Assembly: GCA_012729335.1 (NCBI GenBank)
Contig: JAAYDJ010000016.1
Location: 23,812-87,811 of the forward strand
DNA: 64,000 nt
Source: Bacteroidales bacterium
GTDB taxonomy: Bacteria; Bacteroidota; Bacteroidia; Bacteroidales; Prolixibacteraceae
Direction of reading: 5' to 3'
Shown: in pieces, positions 18,781 to 27,067 of the stretch
Layout of the letters: the number at the start of each line of letters is the position of its first letter
Position numbering within the stretch: position 1 is the first letter of the stretch
The notes under the pieces: model-generated
Database searches by the model: none
The model's input: only the letters and a program-made list of their open reading frames with translations
Told to the model about the DNA's origin: nothing
Program-made: the position numbers and the translations under genes

Positions 18781-21015
18781 ATGAATCGAAAACCAATGCT
18801 ATGGGTCCTGATGTTGGGCGCCATGTTGTCGTGCCAGCGTGAAATGGGGAGTTCGCTCCTCACCCATGTTCATCCCCTGACGGGGAGTGCCCCATCGCTC
18901 CGGGGCAGTTCTGTAGGGCGCCCCGGGTTGTATGGTGATGCCGGCCAGACGGTTCCGGCGGTCACTGCTCCCTTTGGGATGACCCAGTTCACCCCCCAGA
19001 CCCGCAGCGGTGAAAAACCAGGCATTGCCCCTTATTATTTCCTTGACGGAATGACACAGGGCATCAGGGTTTCCCATTGGACAAGCGGTACCAACCTCAG
19101 CGATTACGGGAGTTTCACCCTCTCCCCGGTGTCGGGGCAGTTCACCCTGTCGCCCCACGCACGCAAAGCCGCCTTTTTCTTCGACAACGACCACCACTCC
19201 CCGGCATACTGCGCCATGCACATTCCCCTCTTTGATCTGATCACCGAGGTGACGGCCACACGTCGCTGCGGATTCCTGCGGATCTCATGGCTTAATCCGA
19301 ACGATGCCATGATCGTCATTGACGTCAACAACGACCGCGGAGAAGGATACCTGGAGATTTTTCCCGAAAAGAACGAAATCGTGGCCAGCAATCCCGTGGA
19401 GGGGATTTTCCCGGGCGAGGGGGTTTCCGCGGGATTCAGCGGCCATATGGTCCTCAGGTTCGACAATGGTTTTGAAAGCTACGGCACCTGCACCGGGAGC
19501 GACTACCACCGGGGGGAGTGCCTCATCAGGGACCAGCCCGGTATGGGAGGTTTCGTGAAACTGAAATTAGATGCCAGTCAGCTCTCCCGGATCAGAGTGG
19601 GCACCTCCTTTACCAGTGTGGAAGAGGCGCGTGCGAACCTGGAGGCGGAGATTCCGGACTGGGATTTTGATTCTGCACGGAAGGCTCTGGAAACCACCTG
19701 GGAGCAGTTGCTGGCCCGTGCCGAGGTGACCGGCGGCACCCCGGAGCAGCGGAATATCTTTTATACGGCATTGGCCCACAGCTGTCTTCACCCGCGGCTC
19801 TTCAGCGACGTCAGCGGCACCTGCCCCGGATTCGGGGGAGACACCACATTGCAGCGCGCCGAAGGATTTGACTACTACACCGATTTTGCAGCATGGGATA
19901 CCTATCGGGCACAGATGCCCCTGCTGAGCCTGATAGCGCCCCGTGAATACCGTGACATGGTGACTTCCCTGGTCACCGCCGCCAGTCAGTGGGGCTGGCT
20001 GCCTTCCGCATCCCTGCGCAACGGACCCCAACCCGCAGCCACCGGAGACTATGTCGCAGCCATCATCGGCGATGCCCTCATGAAAGGATTTGACATCGAC
20101 AGGGAGAAGGCCTGGAGCCTCCTCCGCAGAAATTGTTTTGAAACACCCGGCCAGCCCGAAGCCTATGCCCGTGGCATGGGGCGCCCCTCCCTGGGAAGCT
20201 ACCAGCAACTGGGCTACATCCCCCTCGAAGAGATCGTTTCCTTTCCGTTCCGCAGGGAAGAACAGGTTTCCCGGAGCCTGGAATATGCCTACGGCGACTG
20301 GGTGGCCGCGCAGGTGGCCCGTTTGGTGGGAGAGAACGCCGACGAGGAAGCCCTGCGCCTTCGGGCCGATAACCATACCCTCCTCTTTGACCCCGAAAAG
20401 GGGTGGATCTGCGGCAAATTCGCCGACGGCACCTTCACCTCCGACTTCGCCCCTGACGGCTATGTACCCTGGCTGACGGAGAGTACGCCCCGGCAGGCCA
20501 CCTTTTCGGTGGTCCACGATCTCCCCGGCATGGTGGAACGCATGGGCGGTGCGGAGGAATTCAGGCGCCGGCTGGAAGCCTTCTTCAGCGACGGAGGGTA
20601 CTGGCACGGCCACGGCCCCAACTACCATGTGCCCTACCTCTTTAACGCCACGGGCGACTGGGCCGCCACCCAGCACACCGTTACCCGCCTTATGGCTGCG
20701 GAATACTCCGATGATCCGGCAGGGCTCGGCGGACAGGACGACGCCGGACAGTTCTCGGCCTGGTATGTCTTTTCAGCCATGGGATTTTACCCCGTCTGCC
20801 CTGGCAGCAACACCTACTTCGCAGGCGCTCCACTCTTCCCGAAAATAACCCTTCACACCGGAGAAAACGGCAAAGAACGTCCCCTGGTCATTGAAACACA
20901 GACAAAACAACCCGGAAAACCCTTTGCCTCCCTCCGGCTCAACGGAAAAACCATCACCCCGGTTCTGAACCATGACCAGATTCGCAAAGGAGGAAAACTC
21001 CTGTTTTTGCAATAG
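18781..21015 (+). CDS. GH92-family alpha-mannosidase lipoprotein
   Basis: Calcium-dependent exo-alpha-mannosidase of family 92, acting on mannose-containing glycans at the cell surface or in the periplasm. ATG 18781 (MNRKPMLWVLMLGAML) gives 744 residues with a lipoprotein signal and acceptor C18. The N-terminal beta domain has TVPAVTAPFGMTQFTP and GIRVSHWTSGTNLSDYG. The helical barrel has YTDFAAWDTYRAQMPLLSL, and the C-terminal GGQDDAGQFSAWYVFSAMGF carries the family's conserved Asp residues. The glutamate in WLTES sits where the GH92 catalytic acid is expected, though the usual EGxxWQY context is changed. The gene is monocistronic with a putative operator array. Linkage specificity cannot be read from sequence. 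Confidence 0.88.
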   Translation: MNRKPMLWVLMLGAMLSCQREMGSSLLTHVHPLTGSAPSLRGSSVGRPGLYGDAGQTVPAVTAPFGMTQFTPQTRSGEKPGIAPYYFLDGMTQGIRVSHWTSGTNLSDYGSFTLSPVSGQFTLSPHARKAAFFFDNDHHSPAYCAMHIPLFDLITEVTATRRCGFLRISWLNPNDAMIVIDVNNDRGEGYLEIFPEKNEIVASNPVEGIFPGEGVSAGFSGHMVLRFDNGFESYGTCTGSDYHRGECLIRDQPGMGGFVKLKLDASQLSRIRVGTSFTSVEEARANLEAEIPDWDFDSARKALETTWEQLLARAEVTGGTPEQRNIFYTALAHSCLHPRLFSDVSGTCPGFGGDTTLQRAEGFDYYTDFAAWDTYRAQMPLLSLIAPREYRDMVTSLVTAASQWGWLPSASLRNGPQPAATGDYVAAIIGDALMKGFDIDREKAWSLLRRNCFETPGQPEAYARGMGRPSLGSYQQLGYIPLEEIVSFPFRREEQVSRSLEYAYGDWVAAQVARLVGENADEEALRLRADNHTLLFDPEKGWICGKFADGTFTSDFAPDGYVPWLTESTPRQATFSVVHDLPGMVERMGGAEEFRRRLEAFFSDGGYWHGHGPNYHVPYLFNATGDWAATQHTVTRLMAAEYSDDPAGLGGQDDAGQFSAWYVFSAMGFYPVCPGSNTYFAGAPLFPKITLHTGENGKERPLVIETQTKQPGKPFASLRLNGKTITPVLNHDQIRKGGKLLFLQ

Positions 21016-21079
21016 GAATAACAGAAAAATATACTTAATTTTAAATCCATTTTCAAACAACAATTTAAACAGTTTTATT

Positions 21080-21478
21080 ATGAGTGAAGAAGTGAATCAG
21101 GAAGGACAGCCCAAAAAGGAGAGCCTTCTGGATAAAGCGAAGGAACTGGCCGACAAGGCGGAAGATTTCTTCGAGGATACGGCAGAAAAGGTAAAAGCCA
21201 GTGAGACCTTCAAAAAGGCAGGAGAGTTGTGGGACAAGGCCGAAGATTTTGTGGAAGACAAAGTGGAGGACCTTGAAAAAAGTGGCATCAAGGAGAAGCT
21301 GAAAGGTTTTGCCGACAAGATGGAAGATAAAGCCGAAGAGCTGCTGGAGAAAGCCAAGACCACGGGCAAGAACCTGGCCGACAAGGCCGATGATCTGGCA
21401 GATGACCTCACCGAGAAATTCAAGGGCAAAGGAAAGGACGAAGGGGGAACGCCCCCGCCTCCCGCACCGGAAGCCTGA
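21080..21478 (+). CDS. Small LEA-like amphipathic helical protein
   Basis: 132-residue, highly charged protein without signal peptide or membrane segment, starting MSEEVNQEG at ATG 21080. Residues 15-115 consist of repeated 11-residue-like helical motifs built on KAKELADKAEDFFED, KAGELWDKAEDFVED, EKLKGFADKMEDKAEEL and KNLADKADDLADDL. The tail is Pro/Gly-rich (PPPPAPEA). The pattern is that of late-embryogenesis-abundant/apolipoprotein-like proteins that fold on membranes or on drying; a protective role is inference. It is followed 24 bp later by the DUF937 gene, suggesting one transcript. I do not recognise a named family. Confidence 0.7.
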   Translation: MSEEVNQEGQPKKESLLDKAKELADKAEDFFEDTAEKVKASETFKKAGELWDKAEDFVEDKVEDLEKSGIKEKLKGFADKMEDKAEELLEKAKTTGKNLADKADDLADDLTEKFKGKGKDEGGTPPPPAPEA

Positions 21479-21502
21479 TTATTAACCCAAAATACTGAAT
21501 AC

Positions 21503-22102
21503 ATGGAGAACATTTTAGGAGCCATCCTGTCGCAGATCGATGATCAGGCGCTGGATGTGATCGGCCGGCAGGCGAATGTGGCGCCCGACAAGGCCAAAAC
21601 GGCCCTGGCCAGTGCCATTCCCATCCTGATGAGTGCTTTGGCCAAAAACAGCAGCACGCCGGAAGGCGCCTCCGCATTGCAGAATGCCGTTGCGCGTGAC
21701 CACAACGGGAGTTTACTCGACAACCTGGGATCCCTTCTGGGAAAGCAGGAGGTGATCACTGACGGAGCTGGGATTCTGAAGCACGTGCTGGGCAACAAAC
21801 GGCAGAACGTGGAGCAGTATATCAGCAAGGATGCGGGGCTGAACAGCGCCGCCGTGGGCCGGATCCTGGAAATGGCAGCCCCCATCATCATGGGCTACCT
21901 GGGTAAGAAGAGCGGCGGCGGCCTTAACACCAGCGTCATCGGCGACCTGCTCGGCAGCTTCCTTAAAACGGAGAAAAAACAGGCCCCCCAGTCCCAAAAC
22001 GTGATCAACCAGATCCTGGACCGTGATAACGACGGAAATGTGATGGATGACATCGCCGAACTGGGCATGTCCTTCCTCGGAAGAATGATGAAGAAAAGAT
22101 AG
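21503..22102 (+). CDS. DUF937 domain protein
   Basis: 199-residue cytoplasmic protein of the DUF937 family (YidB-like), function unknown. The N-terminal half has repeated helical motifs (ALDVIGRQANVAPDKAKTAL, ALAKNSSTPEGASAL, DNLGSLLGKQ), then AAPIIMGYLGKKSGGGLNTSVIGDLLGSFLK. Near the C-terminus is DRDNDGNVMDDI, a Dx[DN]xDG loop of the dockerin/EF-hand type that may bind calcium. It lies between the LEA-like gene and a strong terminator hairpin. Neighbouring small proteins (Kbp-like and dodecin, on the opposite strand) suggest a stationary-phase or stress setting. Confidence 0.78.
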   Translation: MENILGAILSQIDDQALDVIGRQANVAPDKAKTALASAIPILMSALAKNSSTPEGASALQNAVARDHNGSLLDNLGSLLGKQEVITDGAGILKHVLGNKRQNVEQYISKDAGLNSAAVGRILEMAAPIIMGYLGKKSGGGLNTSVIGDLLGSFLKTEKKQAPQSQNVINQILDRDNDGNVMDDIAELGMSFLGRMMKKR

Positions 22103-22134
22103 GAGAATCCCCACAGGAACCCTCCTGGAATGAG

Positions 22135-22168
22135 AAGAGGCGGTTTCATTACGATGAAACCGCCTCTT
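22135..22168. terminator. Strong convergent hairpin terminator
   Basis: A perfect 15-bp stem (AAGAGGCGGTTTCAT pairing with ATGAAACCGCCTCTT) with a 4-nt TACG loop sits between the convergent DUF937 and Kbp-like genes. Neither side has a long T run, but the stem is stable enough to act in both directions. Confidence 0.7.
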
Positions 22169-22231
22169 GTATTTAAGCCTCCTGTTTTTCAGGAAGATCC
22201 GGAGAGCTCCCGGCGAAAAACCGGCCGCTCT

Positions 22232-22708
22232 TTAGTCCAGCGGAGGAATGACCAGCACCTGTCCCGGATAAATCTTGTCGGGATGGGTGAGCATCGGCGT
22301 GTTGGCTTCAAAAATCACCGGGTACTTGTTGGGGTCCCCATAGAACTTCCTGGCGATCTTGGACAGGTTGTCGCCCGAGACAACGGTATAGAACTCCTTT
22401 TCGGGTTCCGTAGGCGGAATAACCGGAATCTCGGAACCGATGGGCAGCACGGCCAAACGGTCGTCCACCTTCGAGATGCCTTCCACATTTCCGGCAGCCA
22501 CCACAATCCTGTTTTTGTTGGGAATGGTATCCACCTTACCCGTCAGAATCACGGTTTCATCATCCACCACCGCCTTCAGATTTTCGGTTTTAAAACCAAA
22601 ACTGTTGATGTGTTTCATCACGAGGTCGGCCTTTTCCTGCTCCTTAACCTCTTCCGACTTGCCGAACAATTTGGTGCCGGCACCCTTTAAAAAAGAAATT
22701 AAACCCAT
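22232..22708 (-). CDS. Kbp/YgaU-like BON-LysM protein
   Basis: 158 residues with the same layout as E. coli Kbp (YgaU), a cytoplasmic potassium-binding protein of about 149 residues. The N-terminus MGLISFLKGAGTKLFGK is followed by a BON domain (about 28-90, with VAAGNVEGISKVDDRL) and a C-terminal LysM domain (about 105-155, with YTVVSGDNLSKIARKFYGD and MLTHPDKIYPGQVLVIP). There is no signal peptide. The BON-LysM order and the near-identical LysM end make the homology clear; potassium binding is carried over from the E. coli protein and not shown here. It follows the dodecin gene by about 20 bp and should be co-transcribed. Confidence 0.88.
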   Translation of the reverse strand: MGLISFLKGAGTKLFGKSEEVKEQEKADLVMKHINSFGFKTENLKAVVDDETVILTGKVDTIPNKNRIVVAAGNVEGISKVDDRLAVLPIGSEIPVIPPTEPEKEFYTVVSGDNLSKIARKFYGDPNKYPVIFEANTPMLTHPDKIYPGQVLVIPPLD

Positions 22709-22728
22709 AACAAATGAAAATTAAATGA

Positions 22729-22932
22729 TTAATCGAATACTTCGAAGGTTATTTTACAATTGACGCGGTATTCCACGACTTTATTGTCCTTAACAAGGGC
22801 ACTTTGGTCTTGCACATAAACGGAGCGGATGCCTTTGAGAGATTTGGAGGCAGTCGTCACTGCGTTTTGAACGGCCTCTTCCCAGCTTTTTTCGGAAGAT
22901 GCCAGAATTTCAATGACTTTCAATACTGACAT
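22729..22932 (-). CDS. Dodecin family flavin-binding protein
   Basis: 67-residue dodecin: a small beta-alpha-beta-beta protein that forms hollow dodecamers storing flavins or CoA. It starts MSVLKVIEILASSEKSWEEAV, with the Trp (W17) expected to stack on the flavin. It continues through the conserved SLKGIRSVYVQDQSALV and ends ITFEVFD. Length and motifs match the family. A perfect TAGGTTTG box lies 25 bp upstream. It is first in a two-gene unit with the Kbp-like gene. A flavin buffer is compatible with the several flavoproteins coded in this window, though no direct link is shown. Confidence 0.9.
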   Translation of the reverse strand: MSVLKVIEILASSEKSWEEAVQNAVTTASKSLKGIRSVYVQDQSALVKDNKVVEYRVNCKITFEVFD

Positions 22933-22956
22933 AGTGGTTATCTTTTAAAAGTTTAA

Positions 22957-22964
22957 CAAACCTA
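22957..22964 (-). promoter_or_regulatory. Candidate -7 box for dodecin and Kbp-like genes
   Basis: TAGGTTTG on the minus strand matches TAnnTTTG exactly and lies 25 bp before the dodecin ATG. A T-rich tract is just upstream on the same strand. Confidence 0.5.
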
Positions 22965-23012
22965 AAGCTACAAAAAAAAAGAGGATTCAACGAACATTTC
23001 AAGCATTTATTC

Positions 23013-23040
23013 AAAAAAAAGGACCAGCGGGAGTTGGGGT
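23013..23040 (-). terminator. Weak candidate terminator after the FtsX-type permease
   Basis: On the minus strand, immediately after the stop, GACC pairs with GGTC across about 12 nt and is followed by eight T residues. The short stem makes it uncertain. Confidence 0.3.
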
Positions 23041-26000
23041 CAGAGGTCGCGGAGAGCGGGCAGGAGGCGTGAAGGGGAAGCCAGTGTTCTGGCCAGCAGG
23101 AAGATCCAGGTGGCGCCATGGGCCAGGATGAGGAGGATGAGCAGGGTCACATCACCTGCGGAAACGGCGTGGTGGCCTCCTGAGAGCGAGGGGATGACGG
23201 TCACCAGGGCGGCGGCGAATCCCGAGAGGGTGCCGGTGGCCAGCAGGAAGAAATATTCCCTGAAAAGAAGGGAGACCACTTTGCGGCGTGGGAATCCCAG
23301 GGCCAGGAGCGTGGCCAGTTCGCGTCGTCTTTCGAGGATGGCCCTGGCCAGAACCAGTGCGAGGCCCACGGTTCCCAGGAGAAGGCCCAGAACGCCCAGT
23401 GCCAGGAAGATCGCCAGGTAGGTGTTGGTGACCGAGGCAAATTCGGCAAGCCGTCGTGGGGCAGAGGTCATCTCCACGCCTTGGTCACGCAGCAAATCCC
23501 TGATCTCCTCCCCCGCCCTTTCTGCATCCTCAGGGGCCCAGCTGGCCAGGAATACCCCTGAGCCACTGTGAGAAGGAAAATAACGGTAGAAATGGGTGTC
23601 GGCGATGAGCACCGATCCCTGAAAAATGGAAGGCGCCAATCCGCCCACCAGCCTGATCCGGAGGGTATCCCCGTTTTCTCCGCGATAAAGGAGGGTATCC
23701 CCGGTTTTCATCATCAGTCCCCACTGGATGACCGTTTGGTCGGCCACCCCGGGAACCACACCCCCGGGAAGGATTTTCTGCAGCGAAGACCAGGGAAGTT
23801 CCGGATCCAGCTCTTCCGTGCGGGTGGTGAAAGAGAACCTGCCCTCGAGCAGCGAGGGATCCACCCCCAGAATGGAGGGATTATCAATTTTATTCAGGTT
23901 AAGACAGCTGGCGTCATCTCCGGCAACCCTGCTGAAATGGACGGCAGAGAAAGGGGTTTGCAGGCCTGTAGTGCTTCTTCTTGCAGAATCGTTGAGGTCA
24001 TAAAGGAGGGGCACGGCCAGTTCGGCCCAGGCTGAAAAGCCGCCGGTTCCTGAGGAGGGATCTCCGGCACGGGAATAGGTATTGAGCCGGTTGGCGCCGG
24101 TAGCCACGACCATGAAGGTACCCAGGGCAAAAAGGAGGTAGACCGCCGCAGACCGCCGCCGGTGGCGGGCTGCCATCCGCAGGGCCAGCATCGGCATGGT
24201 AAGCTCAGGCTGGGTGGGCTCAGACTGGGTAAACTCAGAGTGGATAAATTCAGGCGACTTCACCTGCTGAGGCATCGCACCAGGATCACTTTGTGGGGGA
24301 CCTCCTTCAAACCGGGGCAGCAACAAGGCAAAGGCCGCAACGAACGCCCCCAGGAGAAGCCCTCCCGAGAGGAAGAAAAGAAGGGGATCGGAGGAGATCA
24401 TCCCGGTCAGCTGAAGGCTGACCAGCAACACGGCAGGGAAGGCCAGGAGAAGCGGGAGCCCCCGTTTCAGGAGTGAAGGCTTTGTGGCGGAAACTTTTTC
24501 CTGTTGGCGGTGGAGGTCGGCGACTCCCCGGCGCAGGGCGCTCCGGAGGGGGAACCAGATGGAGAGCAGCGCCACGGCCAGACTGGCCACACCACCCGCG
24601 ACGAGGGTGGGCAGGCCGACATGGAGGAAGATCACGGGGGTTCTGACGATATCCCACCAGAGGGTATTGAGAAAGGCGAAGATCACTTTGACGTAGCCTA
24701 CCGCCAGAATAAGTCCGGCGCTGACGCCCACCAGGGCGACCAGTGCGGCTTCAGCCAGCAGAAGGGTAGTCGTCTTATGCCGGGAGAATCCCAGTTGGAG
24801 GAGGGTTCCCACCTGGGAGGCTCTGTTTTCGATGTTAAAGCGGAAGAGGAGGGCCGTCAGGAGAACAGCTGCCAGCAGAAGAAAAAAGCTGAGGCCCAGG
24901 AAGAGCTGGCCGAAGTCCACGCCGCCGCGGGCCGATTGGAGCCCTTTTTCCCTGACTTCCGCCACCTCAAATCCAAAAACAGCCGGGGTAAGTTTCTCCC
25001 TGAAGATGCGCAGGAACCCGGATTCAGAGAAGCGCTCTGCCGGTATCCTCACGGAGGTGTAATCCCCGAAGCGGTTGGCCCAGATTTCCTGTGCCAGTTC
25101 GGGGGCCACGAACACCTTGGGTGTTCCGCGGTAGCGGTTCCAGTACGCTTCATCGCGGGGCCTGATCCTGGAGAGGTCGACAGGGACGCCGGCTTCCCAC
25201 TCCCTGCAATGGCCGGCGTCGGCCATACCGGGAATGGCGGGCATCAGGGTGCTGTCGGCCCACATCCCGGAGAGGGGCACCACCGAGGCCACCCTGAAAG
25301 GGCGGCTCTTTGCGGTAAGCTGGCGCAGGGGACCGATTTCATACCATTCCATCCTCAGGGAGTCTCCTTCACCAACCCCCAGATCCCCGGCTACCCAGTC
25401 GCTGATCAGGATCTCCCCGGGTGTGAGACCGGCACCCGGTACGGAAGAAGCAAAAGAGTAAGGGACTTCCTTGCCCCCGGCGGAAATGGCATTGACGAAA
25501 TAGGTCATGATGGCTCTGCTGCCCGGAAGGGAAGCAAAGGCCTCTGCGGTTTCCCGCTCCAGGAATATCCGCTCTGAAAAGATTTCCAACTCTCCGGTGG
25601 CAGGGATTTCCCGGAGGTGAAGGCCGGCATCGGCAGGCGTCAGGGAGCGCTGTAAAAGGGAGTCTAAAAGATCTGTGGAAGGGTTTCCCGGGATGAGGAT
25701 CTGGTTGGCCCTCTCTTCGAGTTCCATGAGATCATTGAGGCGGCCGAGGGAGAGGAAGAGGTTGCGGGGGGCGCTCTGGGCGTTGCGGAGATTAAAGAGG
25801 CCTGCGCCCTGGGGGGAGAGTACGGCGGTTACGGTAGCCCGGAGGGTCACCGTGGTTTCGTTCTCGGATACAAAGGGGGTGTTGCGGGGCACGAGGCTGG
25901 CTTTGGCCACGCGCACCAGCAGATCATCGCCGGGGCCCACGCCCAGCTGGAGGGCAGCATTTTCGCTGAGCAGGATCTGGTCTCCTTCCGGAAGGGGGAT

Positions 26001-26366
26001 ATCGGGGTAAATGGCTCTGAAGCGGTCGTCGATTCCATATACGGAAAGGTGATTGATGCGGGCCTCACCGCCGCGGGCGACAGCCATGCCGTCGAAGGCC
26101 AGCAGGGGCACGGCGGGGACCCCGGCGGCTTTCCCGATTTCCGACGCCAGGTCAGCCCTGAAATAGCGGTCGGTGACCGAGATAAGATGGGTGGTGTTCC
26201 CAAGGCGGGAAAGGGTAATCTGTTCGAGGCTGTGGCGCATGGAGTCGCCGATGAAAAGAGCCCCCGTAAGGATGGCCGTACTCAGGGCCACCCCCAGGGC
26301 CACCAGCACATGGCGGGGGAAATAGTGGACGAGGCTGCGCCAAATAAGGCGGGACTTGCGCATCAT
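23040..26366 (-). CDS. Large FtsX/MacB-type ABC transporter permease
   Basis: 1108-residue inner membrane permease with two FtsX-like halves. An N-terminal helix (about 18-40) is followed by a large periplasmic domain. Helices lie at about 505-530, 555-585 and 600-680, with a further helix near 760, then a second periplasmic domain and a final group of helices near 990-1095. A linker around 700-730 is built of short Ser/Glu/Pro/Thr repeats (HSEFTQSEPTQPELT). Such proteins work with a LolD/MacB-like ATPase in moving lipoproteins, lipids or peptides, or in transmitting force across the membrane, rather than by classical import. The TGATG junction with the ATPase gene couples their translation. 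Substrate unknown; the glycosyltransferase in the same operon hints at a glycoconjugate or lipid. Confidence 0.85.
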   Translation of the reverse strand: MMRKSRLIWRSLVHYFPRHVLVALGVALSTAILTGALFIGDSMRHSLEQITLSRLGNTTHLISVTDRYFRADLASEIGKAAGVPAVPLLAFDGMAVARGGEARINHLSVYGIDDRFRAIYPDIPLPEGDQILLSENAALQLGVGPGDDLLVRVAKASLVPRNTPFVSENETTVTLRATVTAVLSPQGAGLFNLRNAQSAPRNLFLSLGRLNDLMELEERANQILIPGNPSTDLLDSLLQRSLTPADAGLHLREIPATGELEIFSERIFLERETAEAFASLPGSRAIMTYFVNAISAGGKEVPYSFASSVPGAGLTPGEILISDWVAGDLGVGEGDSLRMEWYEIGPLRQLTAKSRPFRVASVVPLSGMWADSTLMPAIPGMADAGHCREWEAGVPVDLSRIRPRDEAYWNRYRGTPKVFVAPELAQEIWANRFGDYTSVRIPAERFSESGFLRIFREKLTPAVFGFEVAEVREKGLQSARGGVDFGQLFLGLSFFLLLAAVLLTALLFRFNIENRASQVGTLLQLGFSRHKTTTLLLAEAALVALVGVSAGLILAVGYVKVIFAFLNTLWWDIVRTPVIFLHVGLPTLVAGGVASLAVALLSIWFPLRSALRRGVADLHRQQEKVSATKPSLLKRGLPLLLAFPAVLLVSLQLTGMISSDPLLFFLSGGLLLGAFVAAFALLLPRFEGGPPQSDPGAMPQQVKSPEFIHSEFTQSEPTQPELTMPMLALRMAARHRRRSAAVYLLFALGTFMVVATGANRLNTYSRAGDPSSGTGGFSAWAELAVPLLYDLNDSARRSTTGLQTPFSAVHFSRVAGDDASCLNLNKIDNPSILGVDPSLLEGRFSFTTRTEELDPELPWSSLQKILPGGVVPGVADQTVIQWGLMMKTGDTLLYRGENGDTLRIRLVGGLAPSIFQGSVLIADTHFYRYFPSHSGSGVFLASWAPEDAERAGEEIRDLLRDQGVEMTSAPRRLAEFASVTNTYLAIFLALGVLGLLLGTVGLALVLARAILERRRELATLLALGFPRRKVVSLLFREYFFLLATGTLSGFAAALVTVIPSLSGGHHAVSAGDVTLLILLILAHGATWIFLLARTLASPSRLLPALRDL

Positions 26367-27067
26367 CAGAGGATAAGTTGTCCATTGCGGAGGTGAAAAA
26401 TCCGTTCCATGCCGGCAGCCACTTCGGGCGCATGGGTGACGGTGACCAGGGTGATCCCTTCGTCGCGGCTCAGGCCCGTGAGCAACCCGGCAAGAATGGA
26501 GGCGTTTTCTTCGTCGAGGGCGCCGGTGGGTTCATCGGCAAGCAGCAGCCTGGGTTTGTGGATCAGGGCCCTGACGACGGCTGTGCGCTGACATTCGCCC
26601 CCTGAGAGTTCCCCCGGCAACTGATGGCGCTGGTCGCTGATGCCCGTTTTCCGGAGCAGATGGCCGGCCCATTCCCGCTGTGCCGTGGTTACCCCTTTCT
26701 GAAAGGCAAGCAAAGGAAGCAGGACATTCTCGAGAAGGGTCAGCTGTGGCAGGAGATGGTGCTGCTGGAAGACAAATCCCAGTTCCCGGTTGCGGAACAG
26801 GGCAAGCTCAGCATCGCTGTACCCGCTGATGTCGCGGCCGTCGAACAGGATTTCCCCCCTGTCGGGGCGGTCAAGGGCACCGATCAGGTTGAGGAGGGTG
26901 GTTTTTCCGCAGCCGCTGGGTCCCACAATCGCAGTGCGGGTGCCGGCTTCCAGCTCCCACTCCAGTCCCGAGAGTACCGGCCTGAATCCATGACTTCCAG
27001 GCCGCCCGTAACCCTTGTGTATATCTTTTAATACCAGCAATTTCTTTGTCATCGCACCTGTTCTCAT
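26366..27067 (-). CDS. LolD/MacB-like ABC transporter ATPase
   Basis: 233-residue nucleotide-binding subunit for the following permease. It shows Walker A GPSGCGKTT (about 53-61), a Q-loop in VFQQHHLLPQ, the signature LSGGECQR, Walker B LLLADEP and the H-loop in VTVTHAPEV. The start may be the ATG five codons later (MTKKLLVLKD). Its stop overlaps the permease ATG by one base and its start overlaps the glycosyltransferase stop by four bases. The three genes therefore form one tightly coupled operon. The DEPTGALD sequence places it in the exporter/lipoprotein-release branch. Confidence 0.92.
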   Translation of the reverse strand: MRTGAMTKKLLVLKDIHKGYGRPGSHGFRPVLSGLEWELEAGTRTAIVGPSGCGKTTLLNLIGALDRPDRGEILFDGRDISGYSDAELALFRNRELGFVFQQHHLLPQLTLLENVLLPLLAFQKGVTTAQREWAGHLLRKTGISDQRHQLPGELSGGECQRTAVVRALIHKPRLLLADEPTGALDEENASILAGLLTGLSRDEGITLVTVTHAPEVAAGMERIFHLRNGQLIL

